Positions 37,801 to 50,670 of a stretch of DNA of 64,000 bases are shown in pieces. The DNA comes from Anisodus tanguticus. Its lineage: Eukaryota > Streptophyta > Magnoliopsida > Solanales > Solanaceae. The notes under the pieces were generated by a model. It saw nothing but the letters and a program-made list of their open reading frames with translations, searched no databases and was not told where the DNA came from. Within the stretch, counting starts at the first letter, position 1; each line of letters starts with the position of its first letter. Made by a program: the position numbers and the translations under genes. Location of the stretch: contig JAVYJV010000041.1 of assembly GCA_034509755.1 (NCBI GenBank), positions 372,001-436,000 of the forward strand, in the 5' to 3' direction.

Positions 37801-40002
37801 TTAAAACACATAAGCCAAAACAGTCAAAACATTTCTCTTTCTAATGAATCGACATAAATAGAAATAAAAAATATTTTTTCTTTATTTTTTATGCAAACTT
37901 TATATAAATCGTATAAACTTTCACATAGAAAGGAATTTAAGTTCGAAGTGATCTAATATATGAAATTTGATATTTAAAAATTTAGGATTGTGAACTTGAG
38001 AAATTGATTTCAAAATTGATGTGTTTATACCTGCCGTTTATATTTTCAACAAAACACTCATCTCTCTTACTCTGCCTTTTTTTTTTTTTTTTTTTTTGCT
38101 CAACTTCTCTTATTTATTCTGTTTAGAAAAAAAATTTTTTTTCCTCGAATGATAAATTCCACTTGATGATGAACTAGTTTTTCATTGAAACACTTGATTT
38201 TGTCAATGCAAAACAAAATAAAATTTTCTTATTTTTGCAATAGTTTTTAGGTTTTAATTTTAAAATAAAAAAAACTTTAAAAAGCCAATTGATTTTTAAT
38301 CTTAAATAATTTATTTGTTTTGATTTTTATTTTTTTAAAAATTAAGTTTTTTAAAAGAATTTTAAAATTTAAAAAAATTTTTAATAAAAAGAATTTCTAG
38401 ATAATTATTTTCAATGTGAAATTATTGAAAATAAGGAAGATAGAAATTACATAATATTTTGATGCTAAATTTATGATGAAAGTTACTAACAACTAAATAC
38501 AAATAAAAAAGCTAAGGATAAATCAACTAAAATTAATATTAAAAGTTTTTAAGTTTATTTATATTCAATTAAACTTTAAATATCAAGTTTAACAAATTTA
38601 TTAAAAGAAAAAAAGCTTCAAGAAATTACCTTAAGCTTTTTTTAAAATAATATAAAAAAAGTGTTAAAATACTCAAAATAACAATACACTTAGTTAGTAA
38701 CTATTTTAAATTGAAGATTCAAACCTTTTTGAAGCCGTATTATTAACTAAAATAAATAAAACTTAACAGTATTGCACTTAATAAAATAGATATGAAAAAA
38801 AATGGACAGTCATTACATTATATTCACTTATAATTTTTACTCTTTATTAGTTTTAAAATCTAATGAATTCTCTTAATAAAACTTTCTAATAAACGTTTAA
38901 ATGAAAACAAAAAAAAAAAAAAAGAAAAATTAATTTCCACTTTTTCACAGATGGTGAACAAAGTTGATTAGAGATGAATTGCTTAGAAACGAAGCTTTTT
39001 TTTTTCTTTTTTAACTAAAAAAAAAACTCACAATGTAATATACAGCAGGTAAACCATAGTTTAATGAATATAAAAGAGGACGAAATTGCACTTTATGACT
39101 TTTTAGTCGACAAGAAAATTCAAACGAAGATTATTATAACTATGTAGCTTAAAATTACCTTATTTTACTTTCTAATACAGTAATCAAAAGTAGGCAGGTA
39201 AATTATGAACTCAGTTTAACTAGGCGGGTTAACTAGGCCTAACACTCTTTACGTGAACACTTGAACTTGACTAAAATTTGTTATCTAGATTTTTCTAACT
39301 AAAAATAGAGTTGTTTATTTTAGTTTTGATTGATTTTAAATAAAAAAAAGAATCATGTTTAAATTTTTTTTTCTCATTCTAAATAGTAGCCATAAAACGT
39401 TTTTTTGTTTAAAAAAATTAATTTTAATTAAAAAACTATCTAATTTTTTTGTCTTTCATAAATTTTTCTCAAATTGTCTACTTTAATTTAGATTCAATTA
39501 TATAAAACGCTTTTTTAAGGATAAGCTTTTTTTTTTTATTGCTAGACTTCTTTTCAAAGAGTTGCATCATTAGTAAAAGATAATTTTAGCTAATTTCAAT
39601 TAGTTAAAATTTTGTAACTTAAAAACATTAAAAAATTACTAAAAATTTTCTTACAAAATCGGTAAACTTAAATGTAAATAAACATAAATTATTTTCATTA
39701 TCTTAGTATATTAAAAATGCGTATCAAAGTAACATATATAAAAAAAAGAAGATGAATTTATAACTTCAATTTTTTTTTTTAATTAAAAAATTACTTTGAT
39801 CAAAAGTTATGAAAATTATTCAAAAATGACACTTTCAAATACAAGTAGAATCAACAAAAAAAAAAATCATTAATTAAAAGAAAATGAGTTATTAATTTTA
39901 GGATTTGATCAAGTTGACTAATGACAAGTTTGTATAAATCATGCCAGTGAAAAATATATTTTAAAATGATGTAAAATATTTTTATTAATTTAAAAAAATA
40001 AA
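34891..40002. other. Gene-free region between homeobox gene and MFSD11
   Basis: No coding gene is supported. It contains homopolymers (19 A at 36516-36534, 21 T at 38077-38097) and scattered complexity islands near 34,960-35,060, 36,280-36,450, 37,230-37,350 and 38,950-39,260. The last holds a direct repeat of TTAACTAGGC (39216-39225 and 39229-39238). Its length next to a developmental homeobox gene fits a regulatory region, but nothing here proves that. Confidence 0.5.
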
Positions 40003-42299
40003 TCATTCAGCTTCCTTTTTGATTTGTATTTCTACTAAAACAAATGATAATAAAGCTAAGATAGAAAAAAAGACTAAAATAATCAGATGAATATAGAGTA
40101 CAATATTTAAACTTGAGTAAAAAAATGAAATAGCAGCGCCAATTGATTGAGTAAATTTAAAAAGAGCAAATGCTGAACTTGTGTAATTTGAATCAGCTGA
40201 GTAGATACTGCCAATTAAAGAATAAATTTGAGTATTAAAGCATGCATCTCCAAATCCAAATAATAAACCACAAATTATTGATACGTAAGCTCTAAAACAA
40301 AATTTATTTTTTAGAAAACAAAAGTTAAATAAATATCCAAAGTTAATAAGTTAGAATCAAGGAAATTAGTTTTAAAAAGAAATTTATTAAAGATTCTATC
40401 AAAATTATCAAGAAAAAACATTCAAAAGTACTTTTCTTAATTTAAAATATAATATTTAAAGATAATTCAAACAATTTCAAGAAAAAAAATTCAACTTGAA
40501 AAAATTTATCAAAACAAAGCTCAAAGCAAATTAGTATAAAACAAAGCTCAAAGCAAATCAGTTTAAAATAAATCTCAAAGTAAATCAGTTTTAGCAAAAT
40601 TTCAAAGCAAATTAAATAAAAGTAATAAAGTTTTTCAAAAACTAATTTAGAGAAAAATAAGTTTCTTAAAATATTTAAATTAAATTATTTCAAAAAATAA
40701 TTTCAAAGAAAGAGATAAAAACAATTTTATTAAAACTTACTTTGGCTCAAAGATACCAGATTCGTCAGTCTCCTTAACTGTTGAATTTTCTGAGTGATTT
40801 AAGAAAATTAAAATGAAAGCTATTAAATTAAATAAAAAACCAGTAACAACAACTTTGCTCCTATTGTTCTTAGAAAATCTTTTTCCTGAAATACTAAATA
40901 ATAATCCACCTAAGATAGAACCAATACCTACACAAACACCATATAAACCAATTAATTTTTTAGAATCTTTACCAAACTTTTTTGTATAACCAATAACTGT
41001 TGGATAAACTCCTGTATAAAATGAAAGCTCTAAACCTAATTAAGAGAAAATAAAAAAATAAACATCTAGTTTTAAAATTTAAATTTGAGAACTTACCAGT
41101 GTAAAAACATGTTAATGATAAAAAAAGCATTTTTTTAGTTTTGAATAAACTCAAGCATTTTTTAAACGCTATCCAAGGATTTGAACCTGTTATTTCTGAA
41201 TTAGTTGTACTTCTGGTAGTTTTTTTTAAGAAAATTAGCATAAAACAACCAACTAAACATACAGCTGTTAAGACGGAATAAGTTTTAAATCTTAAACTTT
41301 CTTCAATCTCTTCAACACCTTGAAATTGATAAAATGTAAATAAATTACCAAAGACTAAACTTCCTTGAAAAATAGCCCAAAATATTCCTGTATTCCTATC
41401 AATCGTATTATAATCTGAATTTTCAGATAAATAATTGCCTTGTGAAGTCCATATTACTGAAAAAAAAAATTTTTTTAAAAACAAAACAAATTAAAAAATA
41501 AAATAAATTTACATGCAGCTCCAAAACCTAAAATAACAGAAGCTATTTCAAGCTCATATTTAACTGGATAAAGAAAAACAGCCACATAAATTAAATAAGC
41601 TAAAGATGAAAAGAATAAACATCTTGTAGAATTAAATACTGATAGAATAGATGGTGCTAAGAAATTGCTTAATGACATAACAAAATATATCAAACATAAT
41701 GAAAGAAAAGCATTCCAATTAACATCGGTTTGTTTATTAATACTATTGACTACAACTTTCTAAAAAATAAATATAAATTAAAGAGATAAAAAAATAAAAT
41801 CAAAATTACCTGTATCAAAGATGCTGTGTTGAAAGCTGTGAATATCAAAAAAAAACTAACTGACATTGTCAGTATATTAGTTATTGATTTATTACTCATT
41901 TTTGAATTATAACCAACTAAATTATTAATATCTTCAATTCGAGCTGTTTCAATAGAATTCTTAAAAATAAAAATAAAAAAAATGAGTTTTTTTTAATAAA
42001 AACAAGTTTTAATAAAAATGCAAATTATTATTCTAATCGGAGTAACAAAACTTGCATTTTGATGGTGTACAAAAAAAATTTGAATAAAAAAGATTTTTTT
42101 AAATTAAAGACCATTATAATTTGGTGAAAAAAAAAACAATCAAATTTTTAAACTCCCACTTTAATTAGAGTAATCAACAAAAAAAAAATTTTGTTTATTT
42201 AAAAGTAGAACATTCATTTTTTTAGTTAAATTAAGCAAGCAATTAAATTGAATTATGATAAAGTTATAATTTTACCTGTTGATCATCTTGATAATCCAT
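40003..42299 (-). CDS. MFSD11: MFSD11 / UNC93-like membrane protein
   Basis: A multi-pass membrane protein of the UNC-93 branch of the major facilitator superfamily; substrates of this family are not established. Six exons keep frame: 42276-42299, 41810-41959, 41513-41759, 41097-41456, 40741-41035 and 40003-40291, totalling 454 residues, close to human MFSD11. Conserved blocks are WTSQGNYL followed by RNTGIFWAIFQGSLVFGN (matching MFSD11 RNSGIFWALLQSSLFFGN), TCFYTGLELSFYTGVYPT, LIGLYGVCVGIGSILGG, a C-terminal FGFGDACFNTQIYS and AFALFKFTQSIGAAISFFY. About 11-12 hydrophobic segments are visible. The first exon carries only eight codons (MDYQDDQQ). Introns are 50-61 nt except the first (316 nt) and last (449 nt, carrying a tandem repeat). 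It lies 668 bp downstream of the ABCC gene on the same strand. Confidence 0.88.
40511..40612. repeat. ~28-bp tandem repeat inside MFSD11 last intron
   Basis: Three to four imperfect copies of a unit close to AAAACAAAGCTCAAAGCAAA plus TYAGTxTA lie within the 449-nt intron 40292-40740. The first two copies are nearly identical and later ones decay. The repeat accounts for part of this intron's unusual length compared with its 50-60 nt neighbours. Confidence 0.7.
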
Positions 42300-42967
42300 T
42301 TTTTTTAAACCAAATAATTTTTAATGAAAATCGAATTTTTTTAAATGTAATTAAATAATTAAAAGTTTAAAAACCCTAAAAAAAGTATTAATAAATTAAA
42401 TTTTAAAATCATGAACACAATAAAAACAATTTTATGGGAAATATAGAAATAAAATTTTCTCTATCAAAAATAGATAATAAATAGATATCATAAAATAATT
42501 TACTAAGAGGCGTTTTTGAATTATCAAAATAGTTCAAACATTTATTTCAAAAGATTTCTTTTATTACAAAAAATTTAATTTTACAAAATATGCAAAAACG
42601 GTTTTTAAAATATAATTCTTAAAAACATTTAATGAAAATGACTATTAATTTAAAAAAATACGTTTTTTCTCATACAAATTTCATCTAAAAACTCTTAAGT
42701 ATTTGAAATGCTATTTTTACATCTTAAAATTCCGGTTCTAAAAAAATTATAAACAAATAAAATTTCTTTTTCTAAAAAAAATTGGATTATGCGTGTTGAA
42801 TGCAATTTTTTTTTTAAAAAGGTTGTGGTTACTTTAATTTAATTAAATTATGTTTTACATAAATAATTTTTAATTTCAATGAATATACTTTTTTTTTGTT
42901 TTAAAATAAATTAATATAAGGCAGCTATTTTTTAGTTAAATTTTAAATCCTAGATATAAGTTTACTT
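42300..42967. other. Intergenic, ABCC 3' end to MFSD11 start
   Basis: These 668 bp hold the 3' UTR of the ABCC gene and the promoter of MFSD11. No ORF or recognisable element is seen beyond A/T runs and one AACCGGAAT site (minus strand, near 42,730). Confidence 0.5.
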
Positions 42968-45900
42968 TTAACTATTATTTTCAACTTGATTTTCTGAAAT
43001 TAATCCAGATTCTTTTGCTAAACTGTGAAATTGAGATTCTGGATTTTCAAGTAAAACTTTTGGATTATCAAATTCAACAAGTTTTCCATTACTTAATACT
43101 AAAACTTTATCATAATCTATTATTGTATTTAATCTATGCGCAATAGTTAAAACTGTACAATCTTTGAATTCTTTTCTGATAGTCTCTTGAATCAAATTGT
43201 CTGTTTCAAAATCAATAGCTGCAGTAGCTTCATCTAAAATTAAAATTTTTGTTTTTCTTAAAAGTGCTCTTGCTAAACAAACAAGTTGACGTTGTCCAAC
43301 ACTTAAATTTTCACCTCCTTCTGTTACTGCAAACATTAACCCATCAGTTAATTTATCAACAAAATCTTTCAAGTTAGCTTGTTCTAAAGCTTTCCAAATT
43401 TGATCATCAGTATATTGATTTAATGGATCTAAATTAGCAAGTAAAGTATCTGAGTATAAAAATGGATCTTGAGGTATTATTGTTAATCGTGAACGTAAAT
43501 CATCTAGACCTAATGTACTGATATCAACATCATCTATTTCAATTTTTCCAGTAGTAGCCTCAATAATTCTAAATAGAGCTAATGTTAAAGAAGATTTACC
43601 TGCTCCAGTTCTACCTACAATACCGACTTTTTCATTTGACTTTATTTCTACAGTTAAATTATTTAAAACTGGCGTCAATCCTTTTCTATAAATGGTACTG
43701 TAGTTTTTAAACTTAATAACACCTTTTGATGGCCAAACATTGCCGGGTAAATTCAAAGCGCTCTTTGTAGGTGCCTAAAAAATTAAAAAAAATTTTATTG
43801 TTGATAAAATTTTTTTTTTGTTTCAATTAAAACTTACTTCAGAATCAATTTTTGAGTATTCTAAACATCTTTCTACTGCAACAATATTGTTTTCTACGTC
43901 AGAATAATTTTTAATTAAAGAACTTATAAGCGATGTAAAGTTTAAGGCAAAACTTATGACAAGACCGGCTAAAAAAAAAATTATAAATTTTATGAAAAGT
44001 AATTATTTTATCTTATTTACCTAAACCAGGATTTAAAGAGTCACGATATATGACAGCAAAAACAGCTGTCAAAAATACTATTATATATCCTAAAAATTCT
44101 AATCTAACAGTCAACCACCTAGTTGTAGCTATTATTGATAATGTTGCAGTATTGTTGTTATCAATCAATCTATGACATTCTTTTGAAAATTTTTCTGCAA
44201 TCCCGTAAGCTCTAATAGAAGTTGAACCTTGGACTGTTTCTGAAAAATGTGAATAAATTGGAGAACGTGTTGTTGATTCTATACGTTTTAATTGTCTTGA
44301 TGTCATAATATAAAGTTTTTGAATATATAAATAAAAAATTGCAATAGGTAATGCTACAATTAAAAATAAAGGTGTTTCAATACAGAATACTATTATTGAA
44401 ATTACTGCTCTGAAAAATTGGTTTAATAAAATTCTAAAATTAAACCTTAAAGATAGATCAGCAGTATCTAAATCTTTTGAAAATCTATTCAAAATTCGTC
44501 CTGTTGGAGTTGTATCAAAAAATTGCATTGGAGCTCTCATAAGTCTAGCTAACATAACTGTATGAAGGTTTTTAGAAGCTTGAATTAAGCCAAAATTTAA
44601 AACAACTGCAGCAAAAAGACTGAAAAACGCTTCCATAAATCCAAATCCAGCAAACCCTCCAATTCTTAAGTTTCTTAACTTTATATCTATTTGTTCACTT
44701 TCTAATGAATCATTACTCCAAGCTGTTAGCCACAAATTACTAGCTAAGTTGAAAGCAGATAAACCTATGTAACCTAAAATTGTAAAAGTTACATAAAGTA
44801 ATCCCATAGATCTGATAAAATCTTTATAAACATAAAATTTAACAGATCCTGTAGCTTGTTTTTCCTCTTCAACTAATTTTCCTTCATTTTTATCTTTTGA
44901 TTTTTTGATATTCAAACTTTCTAAAGATTTTTTGATCATACTTAATTCTAAAGAATTTTCTTTTTTTTCGTTTTCATTTTCATCTTCTTGTTTTTCATTT
45001 GTATACAAATTTAAAATCTCAGAAAACTCTCCTTTAGAATTTATAAGCTCATTATAAGAACCTTGTTCTGAAATTTTTCCGTTTTTTAAAACAATTATTT
45101 TATCTACTTGTGACAAAACAGTGACATTATGAGTTACTAAAACTCTAGTTTTATTTTTCAAAAACCCATTTGGACCAATAACATTATCAAATATATGTTT
45201 ACCAACTTGTGAATCTACAGCGCTTAATGGATCATCTAAAACAAAAATATCAGCATCATTATAACAAGCTCTAGCTAAACTGACTCTTTGTTTTTGACCT
45301 CCACTTAAATTTAAACCTTTTTCTCCAATTTCTGTATTATCTCCAGCTTCAAAAATTTTCAAATCTTCTACTAACGCACATATTTTTATAATTTTATCAT
45401 ACAATACTTGGTTTAATGGATTAAAAAGAGTAATATTTTCTCGAATTGTTTCATTTCGTATAAATGGACACTGAGGTACATAAGAAACACTTCCATTAAT
45501 GATGACTTCACCTTTTTTTTTGAAAATGTCTTTCAAAATACTAGATAACAAAGATGATTTGCCACTACCTACTTTTCCTACAATAGCAACTAAAGAATTC
45601 TTTTTGATTTTTAAATTAATATCTCTTAAACAAGGTTCTTCATTTTTACCCCAAGAAAACATACCATCATTTATTTCAATAGCAAAATCTGTTTCTTTAA
45701 CTTCACTTTTATATGTTACTTCAGGTTCAGGCTCAATATCTAACTCATCAGAGTTTAAAAACTTCATGATTCTTTTTAAAGAAACAAATGCAATTGCACC
45801 ATACATAATAGAAATAGGAAGTAAGGCAAATGGAATCCTTAATAAGTTTAGCAAAGACAAAGTCACAAAAGCTTTGTTAGCAGTTAAAACATTGTTTGAA

Positions 45901-47938
45901 TCTATCAAAACATAAGTTGTAAAACTTACTAAAGAAACCAAAAATGTAGTACATGAAAAAACAAATGCTATTCCTAATGTATATAAAGCAGATTTGTTTA
46001 AATAGACAACTTCTTGATCTCTAATTTTTGAAATTTTGTTTTTGAAAGGTATTTCCCAAGCACAAAGTTTAATAATTTTAATTCCGTTTAAAAATTCATC
46101 CATTAATTTAGTTCTTACATCTTTTTGTTTCATTAAACTACTTTGAACTTTTTTCATCATACTTGTATAAAATGCATTCAATGGAATTAATATTATCATT
46201 GTTCCCATTCCTAAAATAAAAATTTTTTTAAAAAAAGTAATTTTAAAAATTTTTTAAAAATATACCAGCTAAAGTAGCTACACCAAGTTTTTGCCACAAA
46301 AGAATTAAACAAACCATAATTTGAATTGGAGCAGACCAAACAATGTTAAACATTTGTATATAATCAACGATTCTTTGAACATCAACAGCCATAAAGTTTA
46401 CAATTTGTCCAGTTGTAAACTCATTACGCCCATCAGTAGATAATATCAAAGCCTATTAATAAATAATTAATTACCATGTTTTTTAAACTTTCGAAACTTA
46501 CTTTTTTATAAACAGTTGATATTAAACAAGTCTTTATTTTCATCCCTAGTACTCCTAAGTAAAATTCGTATTGACTATTAGTCATTGATTCCAAAAAGGT
46601 AAAACAAAATAACAAAAATGCTAAGAAATAGCCTTTCCAGTTAGGATCATTACTTGAAGCAAAAGTTATTAATCTATCTAAGATGAGAGGACCAGCAAAC
46701 ATCAAAATGATATAAAAGACTTTCAAAATTACTAAAAATAAAAACTCTAACCAAAATGTCCTTAAAAGTGATCTAAGTATGTTTTTCTTTTCATTTTTAT
46801 CGCTTTGTGAATTATTATTCCAAAACACTGAAAATCTTTTTAAGACATAATCTGTTGAATAATCATAGCTTAAGTTCCATAAATCACTTTGTTTCAAGTT
46901 TTTTTTATATCCCATTTTAATGAAAGGAGTAGCCCATTGAAAAATAAGTTGAGATGGGAAAGATGAAAAGTTTCTTGGACAAACATTCTGGAAAAAAAAA
47001 AAAAAAAAAAATTACATTTTTGACCAAATAGAATGAAAAATTTACATTTATTTCCTCTCCTGGACTTATAAATTGTGACCTCAAATCAGAAAAAAAAGAT
47101 AAAAAAAATTGTGAAAAAATGAGAGGAAATTCAAGTGTTTTGAAAACATATGATCTTTCATCTCCATTATAATATTCCGCGTCAACGACCTTAGATTAAA
47201 AAATAAAATTAAAAATAATCTTATAAATTCATTATTAAATCAATAGTTACATTAGACCAATAATAGAGGAAAATCAATCTGTAATTTATTATTGTGTAAA
47301 TTGAAAGTAAAGCCCAAAAAACAAATAATGTACCGGAAGTATGAATACCTTTTTTACGGTGTAACAAAATTAATGTTAAAGCTAAACACTAAAAAAAAAA
47401 TCGTTTAATCTTATAATCAAAAATTAAATAAAGAAAATTGATAATTCTAAAAATACTTACATAAGTGCACGCCTTTATGAATGGTGTAATGTACCTTACA
47501 GGGTAAGTTAAATAACTTGAAAAACTTTCATAAAAAACAAGAGATAATTCGACAACATTTAAAGTAAGTAATAAAAAACTTAAAATCTGATAAAATAAAT
47601 TGATTAGTACATTTATTGTTTCAATAGAAAGTAATTAAAATTTTACCAATTTGCCTATGTTTAAAAAATTCCATGGTATGTACAAGTTAGAAATTTTTTT
47701 CATTCTATAATATTCATAAAACAATGATACCCATAAAAATGCACAAGGAACATAAATTAAAATTGTCTGTTTGAAACAATTTGTAAAACCTAAACTTGTT
47801 GTTCTGTTTAAATAAAGTTCAGTGTTCTTTGTAAATGAGAGAAATAATTTTAAATCAGTTAAAAATAATAAAAAGTAAATAAAAGTTTTTAAAACAAAAA
47901 GTATTTACCCATAATGGACCACCACAAAATCCTTCCAT
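42968..47938 (-). CDS. MRP1-type ABC transporter, full length
   Basis: An ATP-driven exporter of organic anions and conjugates (ABCC1 subfamily). Ten exons keep frame: 47909-47938, 47647-47826, 47461-47586, 47251-47388, 47046-47189, 46502-46987, 46266-46452, 44021-46210, 43838-43968 and 42968-43774, giving 1472 residues (human MRP1 1531). The five short 5' exons code an N-terminal TMD0 starting MEGFCGGPLW, like MRP1. Two TMD-NBD halves follow. NBD1 has Walker A GKVGSGKSS (about 642), signature LSGGQ (about 732) and Walker B ending LDD, with Asp in place of the catalytic Glu, as is normal in ABCC NBD1. NBD2 has GRTGAGKSS (about 1258), LSVGQ (about 1361) and Walker B ending LDE, the active site. 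Introns are 49-82 nt. The polypyrimidine tract of one is 20 T (minus strand, 47011-46992). TMD0 favours ABCC1/2/3/6 over ABCC4/5; the exact paralogue cannot be named. Confidence 0.93.
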
Positions 47939-50003
47939 TTTAGAAAAACTTGATTGATGTTGAATCTATTTGAAGAAGAAAAAAAAAATTAATTTTGAAT
48001 AAATCAAAAGAAATTGTAAATTAAAAAAAGAAAAGTAAATCTAATTATCAGAAGCATTTTTAATTTCATTAGTAATTAAAGTGAATTAAAAAAAAATTAT
48101 CAGTAAAAAAAGAAATGAATTGACTAAATATTTAAATTTTGATTAAAAACTTATTTGAAACTAACTTGACTACAAAAAGTTTATTCAAATTAGAATAAAA
48201 AAAATTTGCTAATTGAAGGTGTTTTTTTTTTTTAAAAAAATTAAATAAAATTTCAAGTTAAATGATTGAATAAGTTATTAAAAGTTTTTTTAATTTCAAT
48301 AACTTTTTATCAAAAAATGAATAAACTAACTCTAAGATAGTTTAATTTAAAAAAATTGAATTGAAGATTTTTAAAAAAATATAATTACTTAGAACATAGA
48401 AAAAAATTATTTCAATTAATTAAAATAATTTATAAAACTGGCTTTTACTATTTAGAAAACTGGCTTTAACTATTTAGAAAACTGACTTTAACTACTTAGA
48501 ATTGGCTTTCACTATTTTAGCAAACTTATAGAGTATTTAGCTGAAAATATTTAAATTTAGGAAAATTTTTAGAGAACTAATTTAAATAAAATTTAAAAAA
48601 CTAATTTGAATAAAAATATATTTAGAAACTAATTTAAATTTAAAAAACTAAAAAAGAGACCTTAATTAAACAAATTTTTTTCTAAACTAAATCAAAAAAT
48701 TATTTTCAAATCAGAAATAACCAAAAAACTAATTAATAAGAAATATTTAAATTAATCAATTGAAAAGGAAATATTTAGAAAACTAATTTGATAGCTATAT
48801 TTGTGTTTGAAATCTTCTTAAAATTAATAACACAACTACTTTAAACATTTAATTGAATAAAAACCTAAAATGAATTCAAAATTAATAACAAGGAAAATAA
48901 TGATAGAAAAATTTAATTCATTATAAACTTATTTACATTCAATGCACTTTCTAAAAAACTAAACATTCTTTAAAATTATATAACTTGTTCAATTAAAAAA
49001 TTCAATTAGAAAATTTTTTTAACATGATTTTACTAAGTCAAAAGAAAACTATTAAGCATAAAATTGATTTTTTTAGTAAGCAAAGAGAAACAGAAGTTAT
49101 TAATCTCTAATTACATAAACTTAATCTGAAACAAAATTATATTTTCTAATCAGAAATCGTCATTTAAAATCATTTATAAAACTCATTGAGAACTAAAAAA
49201 ACTTTTAGATTTTAGAAACACAATTATTTAAGTCTAAAAATTTATTAATTTTTTTTATTTTGAATTTTGTTTTAACAATTGATTTTAAACTAATTTACTT
49301 ATTTAAACTAATTAAAATGATAAAAAACTTATAAGTTGTTACCACACCTATTTTAGTATTTAAAATTAATGATCATTTGATCAAAAGTTTTTCCTTGAGT
49401 ATTTTTATAAATATTATTTTTTGAACAGTTAATTATTCTTTCATCAATTTATTTCAATTCATAATTTTATTTGATGTTTTATATTGTACTGATAAAAACT
49501 TTATATCTTTATACAGATAAAAAATAATTTAAAAAAATGTGAGATTTTCAATGTAAACAAACGGCAGTAGCGCCATTTCAAAAAAAATTTGTTTATTTTT
49601 AGTTTTTTGTTTGTTTTTTTATTTCCAGTTTGGACTTTATAAACAGTATTTAAATTTTTTTTTTCTTTATTATTGCAGATAATTAAAGAAAAAAAACTTA
49701 AAAAACATTTTAAGGCTTAATTTTCAAATGACAGATCTATACTTTAATTTTAGATCATCATTTAAGGTAAAAACAATTTTAGAAATAATTTTTCTGACAT
49801 GATTGACAATGTTTTTAAAAACTGTTTTTTGAACTTTTCTATTTATTTTCAACTATGCATTCAATAATTTGAAATTAATTTTTTCTATCTTTTCAATTTA
49901 GATAAATTTAAAATAAAACAACTTTTCAAAGTTTTTTTATCTAAAATTTATAACAAAAAACAAGGATTCTCTATTATAAAAGACCGCAATTTAATTAGCT
50001 TTC
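47939..50003. promoter_or_regulatory. Divergent intergenic region ABCC / UBE2W
   Basis: About 2.06 kb separate the two start codons. A short 22-bp tandem repeat lies at 48,434-48,520. An island at about 49,550-49,570 contains CGGCAGTAGCGCC, the only CpG-rich spot, and probably lies in or near the UBE2W promoter or 5' UTR. No other coding sequence is seen. Confidence 0.5.
48434..48520. repeat. 22-bp tandem repeat, ~4 copies
   Basis: Units start at 48434, 48456, 48478 and (shortened) 48500, with consensus AAAACTGGCTTTAACTATTT plus AG. The first three copies differ from one another by one to three bases, so the array is fairly young. Confidence 0.85.
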
Positions 50004-50553
50004 ATGGAAGTAAGTTACATTAAAATTAATTTAAAAAAAAAAATAAATGTTTGTTCAAAATTAGAAAAGACTCAGAAAAGAATTAATGACATTAATCAAT
50101 GACGCACCTTCTTGTATCAAGTTAGATGAAAAATATGTTGAAAGAAATTTAAGAGAGTAAGTAATTATAATTATTTTAAATTGAAAATTATTTTATTTGT
50201 TTAGATGGAAAGTATTTGTTGATGGTGCTAAAGATTCACTTTATGATGGTGAACATTTTGAATTATTATTTAGATTTTCAAATAAATATCCATTTGAATC
50301 ACCTGAAGTAACTTTTACTGGAAAAAATATACCTGAACATCCACATGTTTACAGTAATGGTCATATATGTTTATCTATTTTAACAGAAGATTGGTCTCCA
50401 GCACTTTCAGTACAATCTGTTTGTTTAAGTATTTTATCAATGTTAAGTTCATGTAAAGAAAAAAAAAGACCTCCAGATAATTTATTTTATGTAGCAACTT
50501 GTAAAAAAAATCCAAAAAAAACACGATGGAATTATCATGATGATACTGTTTAA
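50004..50553 (+). CDS. UBE2W: UBE2W, N-terminal ubiquitin-conjugating enzyme
   Basis: An E2 enzyme that, in characterised animals, attaches ubiquitin to the alpha-amino group of substrate N-termini instead of lysine. Three exons: 50004-50009 (only Met-Glu), 50065-50156 and 50205-50553, with introns of 55 and 48 nt, give 148 residues (human 151). The UBC fold is complete. KRLRKELMTL is helix 1, YPFESPEVTFTG and HPHVYSNGHICLSILTEDWS carry the active-site Cys88, and SPALSVQSVCLSILSMLSS and the tail PKKTRWNYHDDTV match the UBE2W-specific C-terminus. The upstream frame has a stop at 49992, which fixes the start within that exon. The start exon would otherwise look too small to believe. It is supported by the strong donor (GAA|GTAAGT) and by agreement with the vertebrate MASMQKRLQKEL start. 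The gene is tail to tail with ALG11, with 117 bp between stops. Confidence 0.93.
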
Positions 50554-50670
50554 ACAAAATTTGCCAAAAAAAATTCAAAATTTAATTTGAAATTTCAAAA
50601 ATTTATTTAAAAACTATAAAAATATCAAAATAATTTATTTTCATAATTTAATTTAATAACTTAAAAAACC
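50554..50670. terminator. Shared 3' region UBE2W / ALG11
   Basis: Only 117 bp separate two convergent stop codons, so both transcripts must end here or overlap as antisense 3' ends. A minus-strand AATAAA (TTTATT near 50,603) could serve ALG11 and lies about 65 nt past its stop. No perfect plus-strand AATAAA is seen for UBE2W. Confidence 0.45.

Noticed and set aside
45499..45915. 138-codon plus-strand ORF
   Set aside because: Antisense shadow of ABCC exon 8, which has clear ABC transporter motifs on the minus strand.
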